Shown: positions 36,820 through 46,646, counted from the stretch's first letter. The stretch is DNA of 64,000 nt from an uncultured Opitutia bacterium (GCA_937136395.1 CAKZOI010000046.1:62001-126000); one strand, 5' to 3'. Notes: generated by a model from the letters alone, not told the origin. A program made the numbers and translations.

Positions 36820-39800
36820 CTAGGGCTGATTCACAGTCAGTCGCACGAATCGTTTGCCTGAACCTTTCGGAAGTGTCGCGCGTCGGTTTTCCAGTTCGCT
36901 GGTGTCGGGGTTTTCTGGGTCTGCGGACTCGGTGACGCCGACACTGCTCCATGATCCAGGAAGTAGTGTATCGCTCCATTGGACGCTGAAGGTGACGCCG
37001 GCGGCCAGAGCCGCCTTGCTGCGGGTGTAGCGGAACTCCAAGGTGCTGCTGTCGACTTCTACGGGTGTCGAGAGCAAGGTGCCGGCATGTGGGTTCTGCC
37101 CAGTGGCAAATTCGAGCAAGTTACTCTCGCCGTCGAAGTTCGCATCGTAGCTGTCGGCTGCCGAGCCGGTGTTCTCGATGGTGCCGAAGTATTCGAACCG
37201 CCACGCTTCTATACCGGACAGAGACAACGGGGCTGTGAATCCCGAGATCGCAAGATTATCCAGGAACAGATGATGTCCCAGACTACCTTCCGCGCCCCCA
37301 TCGAAGGTGATCCTGATGGTTGCCGACTCTCCGGGCTCAAGTGTTCGGTCGGCGAGCTCCACGAAATAAAGATCGACCTGGTCGTGAGTGTCGTTGGTGC
37401 CGGATAGCGTTCCCGCCGCATGGTTGATCTCCTCGGCCGAGGACTCGAACACGCTGCCGGTGGTCATGTCACCACTCAAGACCTCCAGCTCGTAGGCTCT
37501 CGGCGCGTTGGGACGGAAGGCGAGCACATCCATGTGGAAGCCATCGAGATTCCATGAAGTCGGACCGTTGTTGGTGAGAGTCAGAGTCATCTCGGCACTG
37601 GCGACCCCGTTGAGCGCGGTCATGTTCGCACCCGTTCCGGATGTTACCCCGCTCGCAGCGACGCCTCCTCCATCAAAGGATCCCCAGGTGCCGTCGCCGC
37701 TTGAGCCGCGTCCACTGCTGCTGTTGTCCGTTGTGCTCCAGTTCGCGCCGGTAGTCGAAGCTGTCGCCGTCGCCGTGATTCCCACGGCGGTCACGCTCGC
37801 GACCGGGGCTGTGCTGCTGGACCATTGGTCCCAACCAGCGACCACCTGTATTCCGGTCGACGGGTCTCCTACGATGATCGTGCCGTTACCAGAAAAGACG
37901 GCGTTTCCGAGCCCGGAGAGATCGGCTGGGGTATAGATTCCATCGGCAACGGCTTCACCGCCCAGACTCAGGCCGGCAACCGCCCATCGATTAGAGGCCA
38001 CCTTGACTTCTGTCCCAGGGGCATCCGCCACGTTGAGCATAGCATCCTCGTCCCAGTCTCCACGGATCTCCAAGCTGCCCCCCGCGGCGACCTCGATATC
38101 GGCATCGCCCACCGCACCGCCTTGCTCGAAGACGAGCGTGCTTCCCTCCGCCACTTCCCAGGTGCCTGAGAAGGTATTGTTGCCATTCGTGATCGTGATC
38201 GAGCTTAGGCCCTCGGCTGAATTCTCCTTTGCCAGAATCCGGCCGCTTCCTCCGATCCGCGAGGACACCTTGAGGCTTCTCTCAATCGGCCCCCCGCCCG
38301 CACTGCCAAAGGAAAGAAAACGCGTGGTTCCCGAGTTGGTGATGCCCCCTGCAAGCGCATTGGTGATCGACGAACCGGTTCCGGCCGCTAGTTCAGCAAA
38401 GTCCCCTGCTCCGTAGCTGGATCCGCCTTGGAGAATCAAGGAGTCGACCGTCGTCACCTCCCCAGATTCTTCGATCGCCCGGACCTGGAAGCGGCCGCCC
38501 GGCCCCACCGTGAGAGAGAATCCTGGAAAGGTCGAATTGCCGCCCTCGCCGCGCACGTTGCCCGTGTCGGGGATCAGATAATTGAATCCTACGACCGGTG
38601 GCTGGCCGTTTTCCCAGGTGCTGCCGTCGTTCACATTGACCGGGCTGCCGAGCGCGGCGCCAGCCATCGGGATGGTCAGCGCATAGCTGCCGTTCATGAC
38701 ATCCATCACTTGGACCGATGTCAGCGCGCTGCGATAGAGCACGACGTCGTCGATAGAGCCTTCAAAGTGTTCGTTGGGTTTGTTATCGCCATCGCCACCG
38801 ATAAAGAATGGAAGCGGTGCAGTTTCATTATAGTTGATGGTGACTGGACTGCCCTGAGCGACACCATCGACATACCATTGGTAACTGGTGCCGTCTTTGA
38901 CCATGGCGTAGTGGTGCCACTGGTTCGAGGGCAGGTCGCTGTAATTATAATCTTCGATATTGGCAGCAGATCCCGTATCGGCGAATGCTGCCTTGTTTGG
39001 CATAAACTTGATGAACTCCAAGCTTTCGGAGCCAGTGCCACCGTAACGGTTGCCGACCATGATTGAGCCAGAATGTGAGGTCGCTTCCTTCTTCGCCCAC
39101 CACGACCAGGTAAAGTCGTCCGTGTCGGCGAGGGCGTAGCTGAACGCCGTTTCGATGCGGTCGTCGGTGCCGTCGAAGACCACGTAGGATCCACGGGTGG
39201 CATCGCTGCCCCACGACGCACCGTTGAGAAGCGAGGCGTCCGAACCGAAGCCAGAAACGTCAGCCGTCGAATTCCCTGAACCTTCATCCAGCGGCCAGTG
39301 AGCCACCAGACCGGAATCCGGCCCAACGACAATCTCGCCCCTATCATAGCTCAGGGCTTGCTCCAATGAAATCAGTCCACCAGGACCCCTTCCTTCAAAG
39401 AGGTCTCTTTGTTCAATGATGGATAGGGCCGTTGAGAATAGTGTCGGTTCATATTGCGTTCCATCTGGGGATGTTTCAGGAAGCAAGGGGAAATTGTCCG
39501 AGTAGGTAATGATCATGAAGGCGACGTCATCACGACGAATGAAGTCGGTGCTCCCAAGCATCGCGGGGGTCGACAGCCACCTCATGAACTCACGCATTCC
39601 TTGGAATCCACTGTCGCTACCGTTGGTGTTGAAAGGCACCTGAAACTTGAAAAACTTGTCCTTCACTTGGGAATTTCCCAAGGCCCAAAGGAGGTAATCC
39701 TGCCGGCTCCCATTGTTCTCGAACCAAAGCTGCGCTTTGGCTTCGATGGAAACCCCTGCTACGATTGCCTTCTGCGAAAAGGAACGGGAACGCGAGCCAT

Positions 39801-40341
39801 TGTTCCTTACGTTGCTGATGATTTTTACATCCGCCCGACCGTTGTTGTCCAGCCAGTCACGCAACTCCTGCAGGTCGGCATCAGACCACTCCTCCACCGG
39901 CAGGTCGCGATCTTCGCCAGGCTGATTGTCGAAGGGCATCACCCACTTGATCTTGAGGCCCAGCTGGCTTTCCTTCCTGAACTTCACTACCAACGTATCA
40001 GGCAGAGGATCCCGACGATCGCCGCCAAATCCATCATAGGCGAAATGCGTGCGGGGAAACTCGAGGACGGCATTGTTCTTGCCGTTTGGCATACACTGCA
40101 CGATCTCCTTCCACTCGGCCGCGGTGTTTTTTTCGGCGCTGGGTCGCTGGGTGTCTACATTGTTGGTGTTGATCCCTTCGATCTGCTCAGCCACGATATC
40201 CCACTGGTCTTTGAGTGTATCATGGGACCCCTTTGGAATGTAAGGTAAGCCGAACCAGACCTCATATCCAAAACTAGTACTGGCGCAAAAAAGCACCATC
40301 AAAAGTGCCAATCTATGGGTAATCAATTTCCTAAAGCTCAT
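36820..40341 (-). CDS. large secreted LamG-domain protein of unknown function, GC-rich
   Basis: 1173 residues, signal peptide to about residue 25. Residues ~26-335 form a domain I do not recognise (EVWFGLPYIPKGSHDTLKDQW, GLKIKWVMPFDNQPGED). A LamG/concanavalin-like domain follows (LVAHWPLDEGSGN, DDFTWSWWAKKE, WHHYAMVKDGTSYQWYVDG, FEGSIDDVVLYRSALT). Then comes a glycine- and serine-rich, autotransporter-passenger-like stretch (NTFSGTWEVAEGSTLVFEQ) and a beta domain. The end, EAWRFEYFGTIENTGSAADS then DANFDGESNLLEFATGQNP, is a calcium-loop-like module common on secreted Verrucomicrobiota proteins. Base composition is clearly richer in G+C than the neighbours: by hand count 40 of 60 bases at 37681-37740, against 30 of 60 at 41101-41160. 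This suggests a different origin. Confidence 0.72.
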   Translation of the reverse strand: MSFRKLITHRLALLMVLFCASTSFGYEVWFGLPYIPKGSHDTLKDQWDIVAEQIEGINTNNVDTQRPSAEKNTAAEWKEIVQCMPNGKNNAVLEFPRTHFAYDGFGGDRRDPLPDTLVVKFRKESQLGLKIKWVMPFDNQPGEDRDLPVEEWSDADLQELRDWLDNNGRADVKIISNVRNNGSRSRSFSQKAIVAGVSIEAKAQLWFENNGSRQDYLLWALGNSQVKDKFFKFQVPFNTNGSDSGFQGMREFMRWLSTPAMLGSTDFIRRDDVAFMIITYSDNFPLLPETSPDGTQYEPTLFSTALSIIEQRDLFEGRGPGGLISLEQALSYDRGEIVVGPDSGLVAHWPLDEGSGNSTADVSGFGSDASLLNGASWGSDATRGSYVVFDGTDDRIETAFSYALADTDDFTWSWWAKKEATSHSGSIMVGNRYGGTGSESLEFIKFMPNKAAFADTGSAANIEDYNYSDLPSNQWHHYAMVKDGTSYQWYVDGVAQGSPVTINYNETAPLPFFIGGDGDNKPNEHFEGSIDDVVLYRSALTSVQVMDVMNGSYALTIPMAGAALGSPVNVNDGSTWENGQPPVVGFNYLIPDTGNVRGEGGNSTFPGFSLTVGPGGRFQVRAIEESGEVTTVDSLILQGGSSYGAGDFAELAAGTGSSITNALAGGITNSGTTRFLSFGSAGGGPIERSLKVSSRIGGSGRILAKENSAEGLSSITITNGNNTFSGTWEVAEGSTLVFEQGGAVGDADIEVAAGGSLEIRGDWDEDAMLNVADAPGTEVKVASNRWAVAGLSLGGEAVADGIYTPADLSGLGNAVFSGNGTIIVGDPSTGIQVVAGWDQWSSSTAPVASVTAVGITATATASTTGANWSTTDNSSSGRGSSGDGTWGSFDGGGVAASGVTSGTGANMTALNGVASAEMTLTLTNNGPTSWNLDGFHMDVLAFRPNAPRAYELEVLSGDMTTGSVFESSAEEINHAAGTLSGTNDTHDQVDLYFVELADRTLEPGESATIRITFDGGAEGSLGHHLFLDNLAISGFTAPLSLSGIEAWRFEYFGTIENTGSAADSYDANFDGESNLLEFATGQNPHAGTLLSTPVEVDSSTLEFRYTRSKAALAAGVTFSVQWSDTLLPGSWSSVGVTESADPENPDTSELENRRATLPKGSGKRFVRLTVNQP

Positions 40342-40371
40342 ATGCCATAGTGTTTAAATGATCAAAAGCTA

Positions 40372-42750
40372 CTACCTGGTCGCCGAAACCGTCCACGCCC
40401 CAGGAGAAACATTAAACTTAATATACTTATTATCTTCACCGTTCCAAGTAATGCCCGGAACATTTCCAATAAAGGCTCCATTACTCCATACTTTCATACC
40501 GTTCACCTCAATCGTCTTTGGAGAAATCGACGCCTTTGGAATGCCGACCACTGCCGTGGTGCCTTGCGGGGAATCCAAACGAATGCCATAGGCTTTATCC
40601 GTCCGCTCGATTTCAACTGTAATATCGCCCTGCACGCTGGGGATCACCTGCTTTAGCGATGTGAAATGCGCTAAGTTTGGCAGAATCTGATATTCACGCC
40701 AGCCTGGTTTGCTTGGAGCAATGCCAACGATATGCTTAGCGAGAATCGTGTTTGGCGCATTCCAAGCGTGATTATACGACCCTCCGCTAGGGAACTTTTC
40801 ATAGAGTGTGCTAAGGCTCTTACGATCCACCTGACTTTGGTAGCGTTCCTTCATACGCTTGAGCGCCGCGTCGTAACGCCCCGCATAACACATAGCATCT
40901 TCAACCATCCACTCAAAATGCGGACTGCAAAAATGATTCGGAATCAATACGTTTTCAACGATCGCAGCATGCTTATCATCTCTGGCTAGACCACTGAGAA
41001 TAGCCAGCGCATTGGCGCGGTCGTCCTGAAATTTTGTAGCATTGCTGCTGTAATAGTTACCGGTCCAGTATTTGTCATTAAACCCTTTTTGAATGGCATA
41101 GATCCGTTGGTCATACCACGCAAGGTCTTGTTTTTCGCCAAGCTCCAGCGCCATTTTCTTCGCGCTATTAAGCGCCATGAAGTAAAGCGCATCGAGCACC
41201 ACATTCTGATCAATCGTATCCTTGACTCCCCAATCGCTCCAGTTCCATGAATCCATAGAACGTTTATTGCGCTTGGGTAAACCATCCTTACCAATGGTCC
41301 AAAGATTTAAGTATTTACGGATATATGGATAGGCGTATCGAAGCGTTTCCTCATCACCCGTGTTAATGTAATATTGCCAAACTCCTTGATCAACAAACTG
41401 AAGACTTTGGCTGGGCAACTCACGCAAGCGCAATGGCCCTAGCGCGGCATAAACACCTTCATAACTGAAAGCCATGGTCATTCGAATGGCTTTCTTTAGT
41501 AACTGCCTGCCAGACTCATCCATGCAATAAAACAGGTAACTAGCCTGATCTGCCACATCGCCGATCCAAAGTGCCCGTTCCCGATCTGGGCAATCCATAA
41601 AATTATCACGGGCACAGACAAACAGAGTATTGCGCCCCATCCACCAGAGCCGTTCGTAGAACGGATCATTCGATTCAAAAGAACTTGCATTAATATCCCC
41701 CACACTCATCCAGCGATACTTTAGCCCCAATACTTTCACACCGGCGGGGATGTCATATTTAATGGTGTGCCCACTCATCCATGAAAAACTCTCGAAGGAC
41801 TGCTTGCCTTGCTTAGTCGTATAGTAAGCGTTGATCTGATTGAGACGATTATCGGTCGTGACTGCAATCTCTACACCCGCATCGGACTCCACCATTAGGT
41901 AGGGAGTGATTTGTTTATTAAACGGTAATTGGCAGACGATGGTTTCCCCCTTACTGATAAAGGGAAATTTTGCGGCAGGATAATTTTCGTAATCCTTTAG
42001 TCCATGGTTCATTAGCGCAGGCACATAGTTTTTCTCTAAATTATACCACGGCGCCGCAGGTGGATTACCTTTTTCTGTCGCAGCTTTCCAAGCTGCATCA
42101 GAAAAGTCAGGAGAGGTCCAATCACCCATTTCATTTCGCGCATCATACCGAACGCTGAATTGAACAATATTTTTTCCTGCGTCACAACCATCGATCGCAT
42201 ACGCTGGATCCGCCTTCACCTTCCAGCTACTATCTGAAATTAACTTTTCCCCATTGAGATCTGCTTGAAAAAGAAACCCTCCCTTACCGCTATCGATATG
42301 CGTCCCTTTGTGAGTCTCTTTGCCCCAATACCATGCGAGCACAGCAATCGTATTTTCGCCGGGCTTGAGGTAAGGAGCGATGTCCACCGCTTCATACCAT
42401 GTGTTTGAAGGCTTTCTCTCAGGCGGGAGATCCCACATCTCTTTGATTCGTTTCCAAGGTTTTGCTGGACTAGACCCTCGCGCGACGCTGCCTTCAAAGA
42501 CTACCAGGTCTCTATTGATCCACATCCAATACTTACTGTCTGCAGAAATATTCGCGATTACCGTTTCAGGCACCTTATCGACCTTTATCTCTTTGCGAAA
42601 TGCCACCCACGCGTTGTCAGGGCCGTCTTCAGCCTGCCAGATCCACTGCGCCTGCCAGTCGAGCAAAGGTTCAGCTGCCGCAGAGTGACTTAGCATCAAT
42701 ACGCATGATACGATCCACAGGATTTTCTTAAATAGATTAGATAACTTCAT
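40372..42750 (-). CDS. secreted GH78-like alpha-L-rhamnosidase (paralogue A)
   Basis: 792 residues, signal peptide to SAAA (about 26). It starts directly with a galactose-binding-like domain (WQAQWIWQAEDGPDNAWVAF, KYWMWINRDLVVFEG, YLKPGENTIAVLAWYWG) instead of the Fn3-like domain of longer GH78 enzymes. The catalytic acid motif is DCPDRERALWIGD (386-398). The base candidate is in STLYEKFPSGGSYNHAWNAP. The C-terminal beta domain ends WNGEDNKYIKFNVSPGAWTVSATR. The protein is very close over its whole length to the product at 51746-54115 and more distant from that at 57491-59863, so the three form an in-cluster family. Confidence 0.88.
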   Translation of the reverse strand: MKLSNLFKKILWIVSCVLMLSHSAAAEPLLDWQAQWIWQAEDGPDNAWVAFRKEIKVDKVPETVIANISADSKYWMWINRDLVVFEGSVARGSSPAKPWKRIKEMWDLPPERKPSNTWYEAVDIAPYLKPGENTIAVLAWYWGKETHKGTHIDSGKGGFLFQADLNGEKLISDSSWKVKADPAYAIDGCDAGKNIVQFSVRYDARNEMGDWTSPDFSDAAWKAATEKGNPPAAPWYNLEKNYVPALMNHGLKDYENYPAAKFPFISKGETIVCQLPFNKQITPYLMVESDAGVEIAVTTDNRLNQINAYYTTKQGKQSFESFSWMSGHTIKYDIPAGVKVLGLKYRWMSVGDINASSFESNDPFYERLWWMGRNTLFVCARDNFMDCPDRERALWIGDVADQASYLFYCMDESGRQLLKKAIRMTMAFSYEGVYAALGPLRLRELPSQSLQFVDQGVWQYYINTGDEETLRYAYPYIRKYLNLWTIGKDGLPKRNKRSMDSWNWSDWGVKDTIDQNVVLDALYFMALNSAKKMALELGEKQDLAWYDQRIYAIQKGFNDKYWTGNYYSSNATKFQDDRANALAILSGLARDDKHAAIVENVLIPNHFCSPHFEWMVEDAMCYAGRYDAALKRMKERYQSQVDRKSLSTLYEKFPSGGSYNHAWNAPNTILAKHIVGIAPSKPGWREYQILPNLAHFTSLKQVIPSVQGDITVEIERTDKAYGIRLDSPQGTTAVVGIPKASISPKTIEVNGMKVWSNGAFIGNVPGITWNGEDNKYIKFNVSPGAWTVSATR

Positions 42751-42921
42751 CGGTATTTGTAATTCTGTGCGACGCTTCCAAGAGCCATAGAGTAAATGGA
42801 AAGGCTAATCTCGGAATTCTACCAGTGAAAGAATCCCTCTGAGGCTTCTTTAAGCGATTCCGGCATTTAGGCAGGGGCGATTTTGGTTTGAGAAGATTTC
42901 GGGCCGTTCTTCAGAGCCTCC

Positions 42922-45732
42922 CTAGGGAGTTGCACCGCCGAAGACATCAATTTCAGAATAACCGACGGCGTTGTTCTCCTGGCCACTCGGCCAGTCGAAG
43001 CGGATCGCAGCAATCCCCGAGGCACCGATGCCGGTAATACTCATCTTGCCCTGAGTCTGGGAGGGCGGATTGTAAACCTCGTTGGTAACGACCGCTTGGT
43101 TGAAGACGGTGGGGCTACCGACAAGGGACATTGTGATGGTGACTTTGATTTCGTCGCGTCCGTCACCCGTTCCCCAGTTCGAGTAAAGGTCGATCTGGTC
43201 GATGTCGTAGCCCGTTGGACTGGCGGTCAGATCGAGGAAATACTCTGCGAACTCATCGTTCTGGACCATGGCGGAACCCCGGCTATTGGCTTGATTATTG
43301 AACCACACGCCGTCTCGGAGTGAGGCTTCACCACTTGGGGTCAATCCTTGCAAGTAAGTTGTGTCCGTTCCACCGGGGGCGTTATCCAAGTCTGAGCCAT
43401 TGTGTGAACTGAAGGCAGTCTGTAGCAGGTCGGAATTCGAGACGGTGAAGCTCGCAGCTTCGGAGTTCGTGACTGTGAGGACGGCGGGAGGAGGCGTATT
43501 GACCGTAAAAGGCTCGCCAATAGAGGAAATTCCAAAGCGATAGAACTTCTTATCTGAGAGCATACTATCTGTCATGGCGACAAGACCGTCTAGGTTGCTA
43601 TCACTAGCGACTTCAACCCAGCCGACACTAAGATCTGTCGAAGCCTCAATCAAGACAGGCTGGTCTTTAACACCAAGATCCGCAGATATGATGACGTCTT
43701 CGCCGTCGCAAGTGATTTGGGCATTGGTTGCATGTCCATAATTGCCATAGAGTATCTGGAAAGGTAGATCGAAATTAGCACTACTCCAGTTGAGTCCATC
43801 GATCAGCCCCGAGTAGTACATCGCGCCTCCAGCGTAGCCTCCGGTGCTATTGTAGGCCATATCAAAGCCGTTGTTGGGCTGAGCGCTGCTTTTTACCAGG
43901 AAGCCAAGTTGCTGTCCACTGGTGACTGAAACGGGCGTTCCGAATTGAAAAAGGCTCCAATAGAAGCCCGCTTGATAGACGGGGTCTGGGCGTATCGTCG
44001 AACTAGCGAGCAGCGCGCCGAGTGGTGCGCCATTTCCATCGAGTTGACGAAGTTCCACAGTGATCGATTCAGCAGGAGCAGTGTGTTCGAACGGAAGGTT
44101 GATACCAGTCAAGAAGCCGTCCCTGGTAATCGTAATGGACTGGCCAATAGAATTGGGAATAGCGATCGAATTACTAGCCTGGGTTTGTGAGAACTCGGTA
44201 GACCAGACCATGTCTTTCGGATCATTGTACCAAGTGTTGAGCAGGTTCGACAATTCGGCAACCTTGGACGGGTTCGATCTTGACAGGTCATTGGTTTCGA
44301 AAGGATCGACTGGGTCTCCCGTCGCTGTATTATAGAGATGAAAGAGATCAGGGGAACTAGGAGAGCCATAACGAGAGCCACTCGGATATTCGAGCAGTTT
44401 CCAACCATCCTTTACAACAAAGGTTGCCTCCAAAGTTTCCTCAGGATTCTCGAGGCTGGCCATGTCATGAGCGTAGACATCGCAGAAGATGGCATCGCGT
44501 GCGTAAACCGCATCAAGATCCATCAAATTGACCCCTTGCTGTTCGAGCGTAGGCTTGAGATTAACGGCCGCCAGAGCGGTTGGCACCATATCAATCACGC
44601 TCACAGGTTGAGTAATGATTTGTGGTTCAATTTCGCCACCTGGCTTGATTTTGCTCGGCCAATGGACGATAATTGGAGTCCGCGTACCGGCATCTGCGGG
44701 ATTTCTTTTTGCCTCCCCGGTCCGCGCACCATTGTCTTTCCTGGTGATCCAGCCATTGTCACAAATGAAAATGATCATCGTGTTGTCGGCAATGCCTGCG
44801 GCATCGAGATGATCTAAAATCGCTTCCAGACCTCCGTCCAAGCGCTCGATGTTGGCATAATATTTGGCGGTCCAGTCGCGGTCCTCGTAAGGGCTATCAT
44901 CGACCAGAGGGTCATATTTGGCCTTTAATGCTGGCGGTGGATCAAAAGGGTTGTGCGGTAGGAAGGGTGCATACCAGACGAAGAAGGGATCGTCGTTAGC
45001 GACGCAATCATCAATGAAATCCGTAAGCGGTACGATGGTGTTGGCGTAGTTGATTCTCTTTTGATTCGCAGCATCCCAGTGCTCCGGACGTTGGATATCG
45101 TTCACGTAGTCCACACGGCCGATCATCAAGCCCCAGTCGCCATGTCGACCCTGATTGGCATAACTTGGTCGGCTTCCAGTGTACTGTGAAGGCCCCGTTC
45201 CAGAGGAGACGGTGTTGACTGTGTCGCCCTCTGTGAATCCGCCGAGTGAGTGATGCCCGCCCCACCATTTTCCAGTTTGGTAGGCTCGGTAACCATGCCT
45301 CTTGACTAAGGTCCGAGCGATTGACTGAGTCATGAGGATCTGCTCATCGGCTGGAGTGTCATTCGATGTGCCGGAAATATTGTTGCCGCTTACTTTATTC
45401 TGATGCGGAAACATCCCCGTGATCATCGCTTGAAGCGAGGGGCGGCAGAGGGGAACCGTGTAGCCATGAGTGAAAGTGAGTCCTTCATCGGCCAATTGAT
45501 CAATCGTGGGCGTTTGCGCTACCTGTTGAATCTCATAGTTGTTTGGAATGGCGTTATCGAAAGCAGGCCCTTCCACGTCGTTACGATACATAAAACTATA
45601 GTCCCACCAAGCTTGGTCATCCGCTAGGATGAAAATGATATTGGGCTGATTGTTGGACGTGGCTTGCAGCAGTGAAGTGGCCGAAAGAAGAACCGAGAGG
45701 GCTAGTAAATAGGGGCTAAGTCTAAGATACAT
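42922..45732 (-). CDS. multidomain secreted sulfatase with CRPSL motif and C-terminal lectin-like domains
   Basis: About 936 residues from ATG at 45732, which begins a good signal peptide (MYLRLSPYLLALSVLLSATS); ATG at 45774 would add 14 residues. Sulfatase domain to about residue 520: NIIFILADDQAWWDYSF, formylglycine motif VPLCRPSLQAMITG with Leu in the Arg position, TGKWWGGHHSLGGF, ICDNGWITRKDNG. A middle beta domain (~530-680) with SITITRDGFLTGINLPFEHT follows. The last ~170 residues (EAASFTVSNSDLLQTAFSSH, SNWGTGDGRDEIKVTITMSL, VGYSEIDVFGG) are homologous to the PEP-CTERM protein encoded immediately upstream, but without the PEP anchor. A substrate-targeting role for that domain is inferred. 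Confidence 0.85.
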   Translation of the reverse strand: MYLRLSPYLLALSVLLSATSLLQATSNNQPNIIFILADDQAWWDYSFMYRNDVEGPAFDNAIPNNYEIQQVAQTPTIDQLADEGLTFTHGYTVPLCRPSLQAMITGMFPHQNKVSGNNISGTSNDTPADEQILMTQSIARTLVKRHGYRAYQTGKWWGGHHSLGGFTEGDTVNTVSSGTGPSQYTGSRPSYANQGRHGDWGLMIGRVDYVNDIQRPEHWDAANQKRINYANTIVPLTDFIDDCVANDDPFFVWYAPFLPHNPFDPPPALKAKYDPLVDDSPYEDRDWTAKYYANIERLDGGLEAILDHLDAAGIADNTMIIFICDNGWITRKDNGARTGEAKRNPADAGTRTPIIVHWPSKIKPGGEIEPQIITQPVSVIDMVPTALAAVNLKPTLEQQGVNLMDLDAVYARDAIFCDVYAHDMASLENPEETLEATFVVKDGWKLLEYPSGSRYGSPSSPDLFHLYNTATGDPVDPFETNDLSRSNPSKVAELSNLLNTWYNDPKDMVWSTEFSQTQASNSIAIPNSIGQSITITRDGFLTGINLPFEHTAPAESITVELRQLDGNGAPLGALLASSTIRPDPVYQAGFYWSLFQFGTPVSVTSGQQLGFLVKSSAQPNNGFDMAYNSTGGYAGGAMYYSGLIDGLNWSSANFDLPFQILYGNYGHATNAQITCDGEDVIISADLGVKDQPVLIEASTDLSVGWVEVASDSNLDGLVAMTDSMLSDKKFYRFGISSIGEPFTVNTPPPAVLTVTNSEAASFTVSNSDLLQTAFSSHNGSDLDNAPGGTDTTYLQGLTPSGEASLRDGVWFNNQANSRGSAMVQNDEFAEYFLDLTASPTGYDIDQIDLYSNWGTGDGRDEIKVTITMSLVGSPTVFNQAVVTNEVYNPPSQTQGKMSITGIGASGIAAIRFDWPSGQENNAVGYSEIDVFGGATP

Positions 45733-45803
45733 TAGGGTAAATGCTGTTAACGGCGAGCGATAACCTATCGCCATCGTAGTTAGGGTTTAGTTTATTAGGG
45801 CTT

Positions 45804-45837
45804 AAAAAAAGCCCCGCACCAGCTTAGGGTGCGGGGC
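45804..45837 (-). terminator. rho-independent terminator of the PEP-CTERM gene
   Basis: Perfect 10-bp stem GCCCCGCACC (45811-45820) and GGTGCGGGGC (45828-45837) with a 7-base loop, followed on the minus strand by seven T (45804-45810). It lies 39 bases after the stop of the PEP-CTERM gene and before the sulfatase start, so it separates these two homologous-domain genes into different transcripts. Confidence 0.9.
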
Positions 45838-45875
45838 GTGAAATGGTCAAACGACACCCATGGGTGCGTTTAAAA

Positions 45876-46646
45876 CTAGCGGCGACGCGTTACAATTGCT
45901 CCGAAAGCCAATAGGCCTGCAAGCAACGCGAATGTGCTTGGCTCAGGAATTGCACTAGCAGTTCCAAATACATCCAGCTCGGAGTAGCCGACAGCACCGT
46001 TTTCCTGTGTGAGCCATTCAAATTGAATGGCTGCAACATTGGTAGTCGTGATTCCAGCAACGCGCAACAAGCCTTGAGTTCCGTCCACGTCTCCAGTGCT
46101 TATTGGGTTATAAATTTCGCCTATTAGGACGACTTGATCAAAAACAGTCGGCGTGCCGATGAGTGCAAGACTGATGGTAACATTGATTTCGTTACGGCCA
46201 TCACCACTGCCCCAGTTACTGTAAAGATCAACACCTGTGATATCATAGCCATTCGTGTTGGTGGAGACATCAAAATTGAATACGGCAGTTTCATTGCTTT
46301 GCACCAACGCAGAGCCACGGCTTTCAGCAGAAGCCTTGCCGATTTGAGTAAAGTCACCAGTGGTACTACCCCAGCCCGCTGCATCATTATTATACCAAGT
46401 TCCATCGCGAAGCGATGCTTCACCAGTAGTAACTCCTTGGCCAGCTAGCTGAGTTAAGTAAAGAGTATCATTGGCATTGGTACCTTCACTCAAGGAATCG
46501 CCACCGTATGAGGCAAACTGGGTTTGAAGCAGGTCAGTGTTCGACACCGTAAAGCTTGCCGCAGTGAAAGTATCCACTGTAATTTGCGCCTGGGCAGCCG
46601 TCATCGTTGCGGCCGCGGCCATTAGCGTTATAATGTGTTTTTTCAT
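45876..46646 (-). CDS. PEP-CTERM-anchored secreted protein with the sulfatase-associated lectin-like domain
   Basis: About 256 residues from ATG at 46646 (MKKHIITLMAAAATMTAAQA signal peptide); an upstream in-frame ATG at 46679 would spoil the signal. The body (FTAASFTVSNTDLLQTQF, GEASLRDGTWYNND, DLYSNWGSGDGRNEINVTIS, AVGYSELDVFG) is one beta-rich domain, clearly homologous to the C-terminus of the adjacent sulfatase. The C-terminus IPEPSTFALLAGLLAFGAIV followed by TRRR is a classic PEP-CTERM exosortase sorting signal. Likely a surface-displayed carbohydrate-binding protein. No exosortase is visible in the window. It is flanked by a terminator and by a divergent two-component system. Confidence 0.85.
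   Translation of the reverse strand: MKKHIITLMAAAATMTAAQAQITVDTFTAASFTVSNTDLLQTQFASYGGDSLSEGTNANDTLYLTQLAGQGVTTGEASLRDGTWYNNDAAGWGSTTGDFTQIGKASAESRGSALVQSNETAVFNFDVSTNTNGYDITGVDLYSNWGSGDGRNEINVTISLALIGTPTVFDQVVLIGEIYNPISTGDVDGTQGLLRVAGITTTNVAAIQFEWLTQENGAVGYSELDVFGTASAIPEPSTFALLAGLLAFGAIVTRRR

Noticed and set aside
39454-40248. 264-codon plus-strand frame opposite the LamG protein
   Set aside because: The GC-rich sense gene suppresses stops on the other strand. The sense product has a signal peptide and recognisable domains; the antisense one has neither.
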